Assembly: GCF_026239655.1 (NCBI RefSeq)
Contig: NZ_JAPIVO010000008.1
Coordinates: 62,001 to 126,000, forward strand
Direction: 5' to 3'
Origin: Pedobacter sp. MR2016-24
GTDB taxonomy: Bacteria; Bacteroidota; Bacteroidia; Sphingobacteriales; Sphingobacteriaceae
Length of the DNA stretch: 64,000 nucleotides
Shown: positions 36,580-45,758 of the stretch, in pieces
Numbering within the stretch: position 1 is the stretch's first letter
Layout of the letters: each line of letters opens with the position of its first letter
Position numbers and translations under genes: made by a program
The notes under the pieces: generated by a model
Told to the model about the DNA's origin: nothing
Seen by the model: only the letters and a program-made list of their open reading frames with translations
Database searches by the model: none

Positions 36580-39291
36580 TTACCCTCCAAAACTATCCAG
36601 TCTCACATTCAGGCTAAACAAAAAATACCTTGTAATCTGGTTGGATCTGGTCTCTGTAGTCACATTACCTGATATCGTATTGTTCAAACTGTTACCTTCA
36701 TTTAACAAATCATTCCCCTCTATCTTCAAACTGGCCATTCTGTTCTTAAAGAAGGTTTTCTCAATATATCCATTAACAATTAAGGGGTTGGATGCTGAGA
36801 GTGAATAGCCCTGATTAATGGTTTTTGCCGCAGCAACACCAGCAGTAAGACTCCTCAGAATAAATGTTCTGGCATCAAGATTAAACATCCAGGTCTGTAT
36901 CGTATTTTGTGGTAGTGTAGAAATGGAATAGACATTACTTCTGTAGGTATAATTTACATTTGAACTCATCCTCAACCACTTTTGATTCATTCTGAAAGCT
37001 AAACCCTGATTAAGGTTCAGGCCTTTGCCGAAGTTTTTCTCCCCTTCTGTAAAAGAGACCTGACGGTTATAACTCAGACCTCCCTTAAAATCAAGATTAT
37101 ATTTTTTACTGCCCAGGGGGAAAGAAAAATTATAATTAGCTCCCAGGTTATAATTTCCATCTGTATTCAGATAACGTGTTTCCTGTTTAAAAGTATTCAA
37201 AGTATCTACTATACGTATAGAATTGCTCACTACCCTATCCTGAACCACTCCACCGATTAGTGCAACCTGCAAAGTCTGCCCGTTGGTTGTATTCACATTA
37301 CGGAAGCTGATGCTTGCAGTATGATTAAATGCAGCGTTCAGTTCGGGATTTCCAATGATCACGTTCTGCAGATTCCGGGTATCCCGAACGGGCTGTAACT
37401 GGTTAAAGTCAGGCGCAACGCTGTTCCCGTTATAATTGAAGGTAATCATCTGATTGGGCGACAATTTATAAAATACCCGTGCTAATGGAGAAAAGTTAAA
37501 ACCGGAACGGTGAATTTTATCTTCACGTCCTTCATATGATCCGGTTAAGAGATTAGGTTGTCCGGTTACCCCGAGACTATAATTGAGTTTATCTGTTACA
37601 TACCGGTAATTCAGGCCTATAGTGTGTGTGCTGAATGTAGAAGTATACTTATTGCTCAGTGAATCTATACGGCTGATTGCGCCTATATCATTGTTCAGAT
37701 TAGTCTCCAGATCATTTCCTGTATGTGTGAGTGAAAACACATAACTGAAATCTATATTTTTCTTAGCGACTGTATCTTTTGGATTCCCCAGTGGCTCGGT
37801 ATAGGTAAAATTAGCCGTTCCGCCCCTGGTTCTGTTTCGGGTTAACACGATGGTATTCAACAGGGAGTCTTTAACTTTTAAATCGCTGACTGGATCATAG
37901 TAGCCAATGCTATTGAATAAGTCATCGTTATTATTATTGATGGAATTACTAAAAGTACCGCCTGCAGTCAGACTCCTGCCTTCTTTTTTAAAATGGCGAC
38001 CTAACATCAGGTTAGCATTCAGGTTAGGGCTACGTTGATTAGCGTTACTGCGGGTTAAAAGATCCTGTCTGTTTGTCCTGGTCTGGGTACCTGTCAGGGC
38101 CTCGCTTTGCGTGGAGGAATTGAGTGCATTGCTGATTGAATTGGCAAGTGTCCCTCTGATATCAGCCTGTAAAAAATTATCTTTGCCTGTGGACTGCAGA
38201 TTGGCACCAAAATTATGATTGTTATTTTTGCTTAATGATTCATTGGTTGAATTGTTAAAAATGGTGCTCGTTTTATTTGCCGTCTCGGTATAATTCTGCT
38301 GCGAAAGCTCACTCTTGTTATAAGTATAATTATAATTTCCACTCAGCACCAGCGCCTTGTTCAAGGTTTTTCTATAGTCTGCGCCAAGATTGATATTGTT
38401 ATTTATACCAGTACCATTATTGGTATTGCTGGCATCCGCATTGATACCTAACTGACTACTTTCTTTCCAGAAATTGTTACCAAGATTTACCGCATAACGG
38501 TCGTTTGTTCCGGCACTCAGCGCCCCTTTCGCAAATCTCCCCCTGTTCATATCTGGCTTTAATACCACGTTGAGTATCTTTTGTGGTTCCCCACTTTTGA
38601 TACCGGTAAAATTGGCTTTTTCCCCATAATCATCTATCACCTGCAGCTTGCTTACTATATTTGCCGGCAGTTTGGCTATAAACTCTTTTACATTACCTGT
38701 AAAGAAATCTTTTCCGTTAACCCTTATTTTAGTCAGTGCCTTACCTTCTGAAGTTGCATTGCCCTCTTTATCTAACTCCATACCGGGCAATTGTTTGAGT
38801 AAGTCCTCTACGCGGTCGCCTTCACGCACATCGAATGCCTGTGCGTTAAATTCTACGGTATCCTTCATTAAACGCATAGGTACAATTTTCCCCTTAATGA
38901 CAACTTCATTCAGCTGATTGGATTCTGCTTTGAGGATCACTGAGGGCAGCACCTGGGAAATAGTGGTAAGTGCATACGCTTTATTGTAGGGCAGATAACC
39001 AATACTGCGGACAAGGAGAGAAACGGTACTGGACTTCAGGTTAATGAAAACAAATCTACCGGCCGTATCTGTACTGCTGTTTAATGTATCTTTTCCGGCA
39101 ATAAGCCTCACTATTGCATTTGGAATGCTCGTATTTGTCGTGTCCAGCACTGTACCACTAACTTTATGTAAATTCTGCGCCTGCGCATTTATTCCACAGC
39201 ACAGGCCCAGTAATAGAAAGAAAACGGCAGTTATGTTAATTTTCAAAATTCTAAATTTATACGCTGCGAATCTGGCATTATTTCTATACAT
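36580..39291 (-). CDS. outer-membrane beta-barrel protein, TonB-dependent-receptor-like
   Basis: 903 aa. A signal peptide (ending GINAQAQ) is followed by a carboxypeptidase-regulatory-like/CNA-B domain at about residues 40-125 (VSGTVLDTTNTSIPNAIVRL). A plug-like segment has VEDLLKQLPGMELDKEGN and IRVNGKDFFTG, and the remaining two thirds form an outer-membrane barrel (OMP_b-brl_3 type). No SusD partner or TonB-box is evident, so this is one of the orphan receptor-like barrels common in Bacteroidota. The ligand is unknown. Confidence 0.85.
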   Translation of the reverse strand: MYRNNARFAAYKFRILKINITAVFFLLLGLCCGINAQAQNLHKVSGTVLDTTNTSIPNAIVRLIAGKDTLNSSTDTAGRFVFINLKSSTVSLLVRSIGYLPYNKAYALTTISQVLPSVILKAESNQLNEVVIKGKIVPMRLMKDTVEFNAQAFDVREGDRVEDLLKQLPGMELDKEGNATSEGKALTKIRVNGKDFFTGNVKEFIAKLPANIVSKLQVIDDYGEKANFTGIKSGEPQKILNVVLKPDMNRGRFAKGALSAGTNDRYAVNLGNNFWKESSQLGINADASNTNNGTGINNNINLGADYRKTLNKALVLSGNYNYTYNKSELSQQNYTETANKTSTIFNNSTNESLSKNNNHNFGANLQSTGKDNFLQADIRGTLANSISNALNSSTQSEALTGTQTRTNRQDLLTRSNANQRSPNLNANLMLGRHFKKEGRSLTAGGTFSNSINNNNDDLFNSIGYYDPVSDLKVKDSLLNTIVLTRNRTRGGTANFTYTEPLGNPKDTVAKKNIDFSYVFSLTHTGNDLETNLNNDIGAISRIDSLSNKYTSTFSTHTIGLNYRYVTDKLNYSLGVTGQPNLLTGSYEGREDKIHRSGFNFSPLARVFYKLSPNQMITFNYNGNSVAPDFNQLQPVRDTRNLQNVIIGNPELNAAFNHTASISFRNVNTTNGQTLQVALIGGVVQDRVVSNSIRIVDTLNTFKQETRYLNTDGNYNLGANYNFSFPLGSKKYNLDFKGGLSYNRQVSFTEGEKNFGKGLNLNQGLAFRMNQKWLRMSSNVNYTYRSNVYSISTLPQNTIQTWMFNLDARTFILRSLTAGVAAAKTINQGYSLSASNPLIVNGYIEKTFFKNRMASLKIEGNDLLNEGNSLNNTISGNVTTETRSNQITRYFLFSLNVRLDSFGG

Positions 39292-39404
39292 ATTGTTATC
39301 CTGAATGAGAATTTCTCCCTATTCAAACAAAAATGTTTTTATAATGAGAAGATAGTGTCATAACGTACATTATGGCGAATATGTATAAGATTATAATTTT
39401 GCAG

Positions 39405-39432
39405 AAAAATAAAAAAGCCCCGTTACCGGAGC
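39405..39432 (-). terminator. terminator after the desaturase gene
   Basis: On the minus strand, GCTCCG / CGGGGC arms with a GTAA loop (one G-U pair), followed by a T-rich run. Confidence 0.65.
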
Positions 39433-39460
39433 GTTTTATTTCTATAGATATGGTGTGTAC

Positions 39461-40189
39461 TTATGTCTTTCTGATTCTGATGATATGCAGCCAGTGCATG
39501 ACTTTCATCAAAGGATAAGTAGGATCAAACTCGAACCATTTGGAAGCGAAGTTCGGGCTGTTAGGTTTTTTATGGTGGTTATTCTGAAACAGTTCGCCCA
39601 TCATCAGGAAGTCCAGCGGTAAAGAATTTTTACTATGGTCGTTATTATCGTGATTTGAATAGCCATATTTATGTCCGCACCAGTTCACAATAGCCCCATG
39701 CAAAGGCCCCATTAGGAAATGGATTGGCAGGAATAAAAACATCCACCATGCCGTAGCAAAAGTTACGTAGAACCAGATATAAAAACTGATAAATATCAAT
39801 CTCGTTATCCATGAATCACCGATTTTATCAATCAGTGGCCATGATGGATATTTATCGCGAAACTGCTCTTCAGGCTCCTCATTATACTTTGCGTAGTTCA
39901 GGTAAATATTCTTTGTCTGAATCATCATTCCCCAAACGTCTTTCACAAAATGTGGAGAGTGCGGATCTTTCTCCGTATCACTGAAGGCATGGTGCATGCG
40001 GTGTAAAATAGCATAAGCACGGGGGTTAAGGAAAGAAGATCCCTGGGATAAAAATGTGATTGTATAGAAAAATTTCTCCCAGAAAGCATTCATTTTAAAC
40101 ATTTTATGCGACGCATACCGGTGTAAAAAGAATGTTTGAGAAAAAAGTGATAAAAACCAATGAAGTAAAAAAAATAGTAGAATGATCAT
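39461..40189 (-). CDS. acyl-CoA/fatty acid desaturase
   Basis: 242 aa membrane-bound di-iron desaturase of the delta-9 type, which inserts a double bond into acyl chains to keep membranes fluid. The three His clusters are HRYASH (residues 23-28), HRMHH (about 64-68) and NNHHKKP (about 206), with hydrophobic pairs between them. The N-terminal membrane helix begins at the first residue. Compact for the family (about 300), lacking a cytochrome b5 domain, as in other bacterial short forms. Follows the cupin gene but is separated from it by a terminator. Confidence 0.9.
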   Translation of the reverse strand: MIILLFFLLHWFLSLFSQTFFLHRYASHKMFKMNAFWEKFFYTITFLSQGSSFLNPRAYAILHRMHHAFSDTEKDPHSPHFVKDVWGMMIQTKNIYLNYAKYNEEPEEQFRDKYPSWPLIDKIGDSWITRLIFISFYIWFYVTFATAWWMFLFLPIHFLMGPLHGAIVNWCGHKYGYSNHDNNDHSKNSLPLDFLMMGELFQNNHHKKPNSPNFASKWFEFDPTYPLMKVMHWLHIIRIRKT

Positions 40190-40329
40190 AAAATTGTAGG
40201 TATATCAACGAAAAAAAGATTCCGCCAGATGTTCAATCGACAAAAATAGCAAAAGAAAACAGAATGAACCGGAATGTTGTGAATATAAGCCCCTTGAACA
40301 AGGCCCGTCGAGGAAGGATATTTGTTTAA

Positions 40330-40373
40330 CAAAAAAAGGATAAGCACGTTTCACCTGAGGCAAAACGTGCTTA
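40330..40373 (-). terminator. terminator after the cupin gene
   Basis: Perfect 11-bp arms TAAGCACGTTT / AAACGTGCTTA at 40341-40351 and 40363-40373; on the minus strand a T-run follows (A7 at 40332-40338 on plus). It isolates the cupin gene from the desaturase gene. Confidence 0.8.
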
Positions 40374-40414
40374 GTATATTCATGCATATGATATATATGC
40401 AATCTGCTGATGTA

Positions 40415-40912
40415 TTATCTGCCGAAATCGTCAGATACACGTACGATATCAGATTCGTCTGATGGATTAGACGGATCTGTATGCTGCCAGATTTCCGATA
40501 CGATACCCCAGTCGTCCAGTCCGACTAAACGATGTCTTTCGCCTTGTTTCAACTTAATGGTTGTAGCCGGCACTAACTGCTGCACATCACCCTGCTCGTC
40601 TGTTTCACTGGTAATCACACCCACAGTACCGCTTACCACTCTCCATATTTCTGCACGGCGGTGGTGATACTGCCACGACAGACGTGTATTTGGTGCTACG
40701 ATTAGAATTTTAGGACTTAATTTGCCTGAAATTTTCAGGTCTTCTACATTTAAGCCGTCAAAATAAACATTGGCAAATTGTTGCGCCTGTTCTTCATCAA
40801 TAACAAAAAAACCACCCCATGGACGGGTCTCATCACGGTTAACTACATTAAAACCCTCAATTTTAAGTCGTTGGGCTACACTGTCGAATATTTCTTTTTT
40901 CTGATCTGACAT
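40415..40912 (-). CDS. cupin-domain sugar-phosphate isomerase-like protein
   Basis: 165 aa. From about residue 60 it is a single cupin barrel with metal-binding HHRRAEIWRVVSGTVGV and, further on, KLKQGERHRLVGL. This is the pattern of the type II mannose-6-phosphate isomerase C-terminal domain. Relatives are often labelled phosphoheptose isomerase, but no activity can be assigned from sequence. N-terminal PWGGFFVIDE is family-specific. Confidence 0.75.
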   Translation of the reverse strand: MSDQKKEIFDSVAQRLKIEGFNVVNRDETRPWGGFFVIDEEQAQQFANVYFDGLNVEDLKISGKLSPKILIVAPNTRLSWQYHHRRAEIWRVVSGTVGVITSETDEQGDVQQLVPATTIKLKQGERHRLVGLDDWGIVSEIWQHTDPSNPSDESDIVRVSDDFGR

Positions 40913-41060
40913 TATATTTCTAATATTTGATTTTCAAATATAACGATATCGTGCTAAATCTGTTCAACCTTAAGCTATAACATTGTTATTTCCCGCAAAA
41001 TATCAGTTACGTTGTCAAACGACACTCCTCATATGGCTGATTATTTGTATTTTCGCACCG

Positions 41061-41080
41061 TATTAAATATTTGTTTAATA
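41061..41080. repeat. AT-rich palindrome upstream of fabF
   Basis: TATTAAA and TTTAATA arms around a TATTTG centre, immediately before the TACC-N4-GGTA site. It could be part of the same regulatory region. Confidence 0.4.
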
Positions 41081-41090
41081 CCAAATGGTA
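41079..41090. promoter_or_regulatory. TACC-N4-GGTA operator-like palindrome upstream of fabF
   Basis: TACCAAATGGTA, which extends to a 14-base palindrome ATACCA-AA-TGGTAT at 41078-41091. It lies 75 bases before the fabF ATG. The same TACC-N4-GGTA pattern, also followed by T, recurs in front of the tetR gene at 43084. Confidence 0.5.
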
Positions 41091-41164
41091 TAAAAATTTC
41101 TTAATTTAGATCTTTAATCAGCAGTGTATCAGACCGCTGGTCAATTATTAATTTATAAATACAT

Positions 41165-42409
41165 ATGTTAAAAAGAGTTGTTATCACAGGTATCGGGGCA
41201 TTAACCCCTCTTGGAAATGATGTAAATACGTTCTGGAGCAATACAGTAGCAGGTAAAAGCGGTGCAGCAAAAATCACCCGTTTTGATGCTTCATTGTTTC
41301 GCACCCAGTTTGCTTGTGAACTTAAAGACTTTGACATCGCTCAGCATTTAGACAGGTCAGATATCAAAAGAACAGACCGTTTTACGCAATATGCATTAGT
41401 AGCGTGTGATGAGGCAATTAAAGATTCTGGTTTTGAATTCGACAAAATGGATCCCTTTGATGTAGGTGTAATCTGGGGTTCTGGTCAGGGTGGTATGGAT
41501 ACTTTCGAGCAACAAGCATCAGAATTTGCACTGGGAAATGGTACTCCGCGTTACAGTCCTTTCTTTGTACCAAAACTGATTGCTAACATGGCTTCAGGAA
41601 TGATCTCGATCCGTAACGGATATATGGGCATTAACTACACTACTGTTTCTGCCTGTGCTACTTCAAACACAGCCATTATGGATGCCTTTACTTATATCCG
41701 CATGGGTAAAGCAAAAGTCATCGTAACTGGTGGTTCTGAAGCGCCTATTTCTGCATCTTCTGTAGGTGGTTTCTGTGCAATGAAAGCAATGTCTGCACAG
41801 AATGATACGCCGGAAACGGCTTCTAAACCTTTCGACGTGAACCGTGATGGTTTCGTAATGGGTGAAGGTGCCGGTGCTTTGGTACTGGAAGAATATGAGC
41901 ATGCCGTAAAACGTGGTGCTAAAATATATGGTGAAGTAGGTGGGGCATCTATGACAGCTGATGCTTATCATATGACTGCCACCCATCCTCAGGGACTGGG
42001 TGCATCTCATGCAATGAAACTAGCGCTGGAAGAAGCTGGTTTAACTATTTTTGATATCGACTACCTGAACACGCATGCTACTTCTACACCGGTTGGTGAT
42101 TTATCTGAGGTAAATGCTGTAGTTAACTTATTGGGTACAGAGAAAAATAACCTGCTGATCAGCGCTACAAAATCCATGACTGGTCACTTATTAGGTGCGG
42201 CCGGAGCGATTGAGGCGATCATTTGCCTGCTTTCTATGAGGGACGGAATTGTTCCGCCAACAATCAATACAACAGAACTCGACCCGGCTATTCCTGGTCA
42301 CCTGAATATTGTCATTCAAGAAGCAGTTTCAGCGAAGATCAAAAATACAATGAGCAATACTTTCGGCTTCGGCGGACACAATGGTATTGTAGTATTCAAA
42401 TCGGTATAA
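41165..42409 (+). CDS. fabF: beta-ketoacyl-ACP synthase II
   Basis: 414 aa condensing enzyme of fatty acid elongation. The catalytic Cys164 is in SACATSNTA, the two active-site His are in NTHATSTPVGD and SMTGHLLGAAGA, and the C-terminal Gly-rich NTFGFGGHNG is present. It is not part of the usual acpP-fabF-rnc cluster, so it may be a second copy with its own control. The TetR-like site upstream supports separate regulation. Confidence 0.93.
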   Translation: MLKRVVITGIGALTPLGNDVNTFWSNTVAGKSGAAKITRFDASLFRTQFACELKDFDIAQHLDRSDIKRTDRFTQYALVACDEAIKDSGFEFDKMDPFDVGVIWGSGQGGMDTFEQQASEFALGNGTPRYSPFFVPKLIANMASGMISIRNGYMGINYTTVSACATSNTAIMDAFTYIRMGKAKVIVTGGSEAPISASSVGGFCAMKAMSAQNDTPETASKPFDVNRDGFVMGEGAGALVLEEYEHAVKRGAKIYGEVGGASMTADAYHMTATHPQGLGASHAMKLALEEAGLTIFDIDYLNTHATSTPVGDLSEVNAVVNLLGTEKNNLLISATKSMTGHLLGAAGAIEAIICLLSMRDGIVPPTINTTELDPAIPGHLNIVIQEAVSAKIKNTMSNTFGFGGHNGIVVFKSV

Positions 42410-42440
42410 AGATAGCATAAGACCCGAAAAGGTCAGATTA

Positions 42441-42475
42441 AAGCCTCCGTAAATATAAATTGCGGAGGCTTTTTT
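42441..42475. terminator. bidirectional terminator between fabF and tetR
   Basis: Perfect 9-bp stem AAGCCTCCG / CGGAGGCTT with a 13-nt AT loop and a T6 run, overlapping the tetR stop codon. Confidence 0.85.
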
Positions 42476-43073
42476 ATGCTTTGAGCTGTACAACCAGGAG
42501 TTCAACAGTCTTTAGAATTTTATCAAGACTGGCCGGACTACTGGTTACTTTTGCAATCATAATTCCGCCTTCAATCAGTGCAATTATGGATAAGGCAACC
42601 TGCAGGCTGTCGGTATCTGCTTTGAATTCTCCCGAAGCTATTCCAGCACCAATCAATTCCATAATGGTCTTTTTCCATTCTGCCACAGCATGCCCCGCCT
42701 TATCTTTTAAGCCTTGATGTGTATCATCGGCATCTATGGCAGTATTTAAAATGGGGCATCCGCCAACCGGAAAAGGTTCTCCTCTGAAGCTATGATAGAC
42801 CTGCGCATAGACCATGAGTTTATCATGAAAGGTGGGCGACCGCTGCATTCTTTTCTGTATCGCCAGCTTGATTTTTGAAAGGTTATAATCAAATGCACAA
42901 AGGGCAACTTCCTCCTTATTCTCAAAATTCCCGTAGATACTGCCCTTTGTTAAACGGGTAGCTTCGGTTAAATCGGACAAAGAAGTACCGGCAAATCCCT
43001 TTTTATTAAATATTCCGGCGGTAGATTCGATAATAAACTGCCGGGTACGTTCTGCTTTTGATTGTCCCTCCAT
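42474..43073 (-). CDS. TetR family transcriptional regulator
   Basis: 199 aa. The N-terminal helix-turn-helix is at about residues 10-55 (SLSDLTEATRLTKGSIYGNF), and the ligand domain contains GGCPILNTAIDADD, a motif of the YxaF/LmrA-like TetR group. It follows the LacI gene on the same strand with a 23-base gap that contains its own likely operator, and it faces fabF. Likely target: the TACC-N4-GGTA palindrome seen before both genes. Confidence 0.9.
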   Translation of the reverse strand: MEGQSKAERTRQFIIESTAGIFNKKGFAGTSLSDLTEATRLTKGSIYGNFENKEEVALCAFDYNLSKIKLAIQKRMQRSPTFHDKLMVYAQVYHSFRGEPFPVGGCPILNTAIDADDTHQGLKDKAGHAVAEWKKTIMELIGAGIASGEFKADTDSLQVALSIIALIEGGIMIAKVTSSPASLDKILKTVELLVVQLKA

Positions 43074-43083
43074 CTGTCAAAAG

Positions 43084-43095
43084 TACCGCTTGGTA
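43084..43095. promoter_or_regulatory. TACC-N4-GGTA operator-like palindrome upstream of tetR
   Basis: TACCGCTTGGTA lies in the 23 bases between the lacI stop and the tetR start. It is a twin of the site before fabF (TACCAAATGGTA) and is well placed for autorepression. Confidence 0.5.
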
Positions 43096-43096
43096 T

Positions 43097-44149
43097 TTAA
43101 TCTGACAAGTATTTAGGAATAAGCTTTTTCTGACTGGATTTTCTGATAATCAGTTCGGGCATAATGCTCACGATCTTAGGTTCAGCAGGGGTTTCCTGAA
43201 CTTCCATCTCCTGGAAATACAGGTTTGCAATCGTCTTCCCCATACTCATCGTATGCTGATCTATAGTGGTGATAGACGGACTGGTGATTTCCGTAAAAGG
43301 TTCATTGGAATAACCGCAGATACCAAGCGAATCCGGAACGGAAATACCTTTAGCTGTCGCAACCTCCAGCACACCCAGTGCCGAGAAATCCGATGTAGAG
43401 GCAAATATCGCATCGGGAGGCTCAGGTAAACTCAGTAATTTCGCAGTTGCCTCTGCCCCAAGCGCTTTTGTCCAGGCATTTTCACACATCAATTCCGCCA
43501 AGACAGGAATACCATGTTTGGCCAGTGCGCCCAGGTATCCATCTTTCCGCTGCCTGAAAATATCCAGGTGTAGCGGCCCTTCCAAAAGTGCTATCCTTTT
43601 ATAACCTTGTGTAATCAAATGAGCAACGGCTTCAAAAGAGGCCTGTTCATTATCGTTGATCACTTTAAACGTATCCAGCGCTTCCACCACCCTGTCAAAC
43701 TGGATCAGCTGAATCTGCCGGTCCAGCACCTGCTGCAGGTGATCATAACTCCCCGTTTCAGCAGCAATAGAAATGATAATACAACTCACATGCTGGTTAA
43801 TCAAAGTATTTACACAATCAACTTCACGTGCATGCAGCTCGTTGGACTGGCAAATAATCAGATTATAGCCTTTATCATAGGTGATTTCCTCAATCCCTGC
43901 GATAATATTGGAGAAAAAGTTCTGGTTGATCCGTGGTACTACCACCCCTATCGTCTGGTTATTCCCTTTACGAAGATTAGAAGCCATTACGTTATGCTGA
44001 TAATTCATCTCAGCGGCTGTTTTAAGCACCAGGGCTTTGGTATCAGCATTTATTTTGCTGCTGTTACTCAGCGCTCTGGATACAGAAGAAGCGGCTATAT
44101 TGAGCTTCAGCGCTATATCATAGATGGTCGTTCTTTTCTGGCGTTTCAT
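43097..44149 (-). CDS. LacI family regulator of the xylose genes
   Basis: 350 aa. The N-terminal helix-turn-helix/hinge reads TIYDIALKLNIAASSVSRALSNSSK, followed by a periplasmic-binding-protein-like effector domain (IGVVVPRINQNFFSNIIAG). It is transcribed divergently from xylB-xylA-symporter, with one palindromic operator in the 106-base gap, so it probably represses both directions until a xylose-derived ligand binds. The effector is an inference. Confidence 0.9.
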   Translation of the reverse strand: MKRQKRTTIYDIALKLNIAASSVSRALSNSSKINADTKALVLKTAAEMNYQHNVMASNLRKGNNQTIGVVVPRINQNFFSNIIAGIEEITYDKGYNLIICQSNELHAREVDCVNTLINQHVSCIIISIAAETGSYDHLQQVLDRQIQLIQFDRVVEALDTFKVINDNEQASFEAVAHLITQGYKRIALLEGPLHLDIFRQRKDGYLGALAKHGIPVLAELMCENAWTKALGAEATAKLLSLPEPPDAIFASTSDFSALGVLEVATAKGISVPDSLGICGYSNEPFTEITSPSITTIDQHTMSMGKTIANLYFQEMEVQETPAEPKIVSIMPELIIRKSSQKKLIPKYLSD

Positions 44150-44179
44150 ATGAAATACAAAACTGCAAAAAATAATTGG

Positions 44180-44191
44180 GCAATCGATTGC
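44180..44191. promoter_or_regulatory. LacI-type operator in the xyl divergent promoter
   Basis: GCAATCGATTGC, a perfect 12-bp palindrome with the central CG expected for LacI-family sites, in the lacI-xylB gap. It is nearer to lacI (31 bases) than to xylB (65 bases). Confidence 0.7.
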
Positions 44192-44255
44192 AATATTAAA
44201 AGATTAACCTAAATTCGTTCCTGATAACCATTATAAACTTTGCAATGAAATCCAT

Positions 44256-45734
44256 ATGTTGTTACTAGGAATAGATATAGGTACCTCCTCCATTAAAGTT
44301 GCTGTTGTAGATGCGGAAACGCAGCAAGTTGTAATTTCAGCACAATATCCGGAAGAAGAAAGTGCAATCACAGCGAAACAAGCAGGCTGGGCAGAACAAA
44401 GTCCGGAAATGTGGTGGGAACATGTACAGCAGGCTTTTCAAAAATGTAAGGCAATGGGCGAGTTCAGTACACAGGATATTTCTTCGATCGGCATTGCTTA
44501 CCAGATGCACGGTCTGGTCTTGGTCGACAAGGAGCAGAAACTATTGCGCGACAGTATTATCTGGTGCGACAGCAGAGCGGTAGAACTTGGAAACGCCGCT
44601 TTTGAAGCACTGGGAGAAACGCATTGCCTCTCCCATCTGCTTAACTCTCCGGGAAATTTCACAGCTTCAAAACTGGCCTGGGTAAAACAGAACGAACCAG
44701 CAATTTATGCGCAAATAGATAAAATCATGCTGCCTGGCGATTTCATTGCGATGAAACTGACCTCAGCGATCACAACCAGTATTTCCGCTTTATCGGAAGG
44801 TATTTTCTGGGATTTCAAAACAAATAGCCTCTCTGCAGAGCTGATGGACTATTACGGTTTTGCATACGACCTGATTCCTGAAATTAAACCTGTATTTGCA
44901 GAGCACGGACGGGTAACGGCAGAAATTTCTCAGCTGTTAGGTATTCCGGCAGGTACGCCGGTAACCTATAAGGCGGGTGACCAGCCAAATAATGCTTTAT
45001 CTTTAAACGTGCTTCAACCGGGTGAAGTGGCCGCTACAGCAGGCACTTCCGGCGTAATTTATGGCCTGAGCGACCAGCTGGCTTACGATCCGCAATCACG
45101 GGTAAACACCTTCGCGCATGTGAACTATACAGCAGAAGAAAAGCGTCTGGGTGTATTGCTGTGTATTAACGGTACAGGCAGCCTAAACAGGTGGGCAAAA
45201 AACTTATTTGGTCCGCAGACCAGCTACGCGCAGATGAATGCGGAAGGCAGCAAAATAAAAGTAGGATCGGATAGTCTGCGCATCCTTCCTTTTGGAAATG
45301 GTGCAGAGCGCATGCTGGAAAACAAACTGGTAGGTGTGCATTTTCAAAATATAGACCTGAACCTGCATACCCAGGCACATATTTTCCGTGCCGTACAGGA
45401 AGGCATTGCTTTCTCTTTCAGATACGGACTGGATATTATGCGTTCCAACGGACTCAACCCAACGGTGATCCGCGCCGGCAGAGCAAATCTTTTCCTCAGT
45501 GACCTTTTCCTTGAAGCATTCGTCAACAGTACGGGCGTTCCGGTAGAGCTGTATGAAAATGATGGCAGTGTTGGTGCTGCCTTAGGTTCAGGAATCGGCG
45601 CAGGCATATTTTCTACACCGGCAGAGGCCTTCAGCAAAATCAAATCTTTACAACTCATTGAACCCACCATAACTGATGCTTATGAACCTGCCTACCAGGA
45701 TTGGCTCAGACTTTTAAACAAACAATTAATCTAA
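44256..45734 (+). CDS. xylB: xylulokinase
   Basis: 492 aa FGGY kinase that phosphorylates D-xylulose with ATP, feeding the pentose phosphate pathway. The N-terminal GIDIGTSSIKVAVVD is the phosphate-1 motif, WAEQSPEMWW and GIAYQMHGLVLVD follow, and AGDQPNNAL and GTSGVIYGL lie in the second domain. Normal length. It precedes xylA by 24 bases, and the pair is likely cotranscribed with the symporter. Confidence 0.95.
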   Translation: MLLLGIDIGTSSIKVAVVDAETQQVVISAQYPEEESAITAKQAGWAEQSPEMWWEHVQQAFQKCKAMGEFSTQDISSIGIAYQMHGLVLVDKEQKLLRDSIIWCDSRAVELGNAAFEALGETHCLSHLLNSPGNFTASKLAWVKQNEPAIYAQIDKIMLPGDFIAMKLTSAITTSISALSEGIFWDFKTNSLSAELMDYYGFAYDLIPEIKPVFAEHGRVTAEISQLLGIPAGTPVTYKAGDQPNNALSLNVLQPGEVAATAGTSGVIYGLSDQLAYDPQSRVNTFAHVNYTAEEKRLGVLLCINGTGSLNRWAKNLFGPQTSYAQMNAEGSKIKVGSDSLRILPFGNGAERMLENKLVGVHFQNIDLNLHTQAHIFRAVQEGIAFSFRYGLDIMRSNGLNPTVIRAGRANLFLSDLFLEAFVNSTGVPVELYENDGSVGAALGSGIGAGIFSTPAEAFSKIKSLQLIEPTITDAYEPAYQDWLRLLNKQLI

Positions 45735-45758
45735 CACAAAACCATTAATAAGATCCGT

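Noticed and set aside
40205-40402. 65-codon minus-strand frame after the cupin gene
   Set aside because: It runs through a perfect terminator hairpin and has no coding character.
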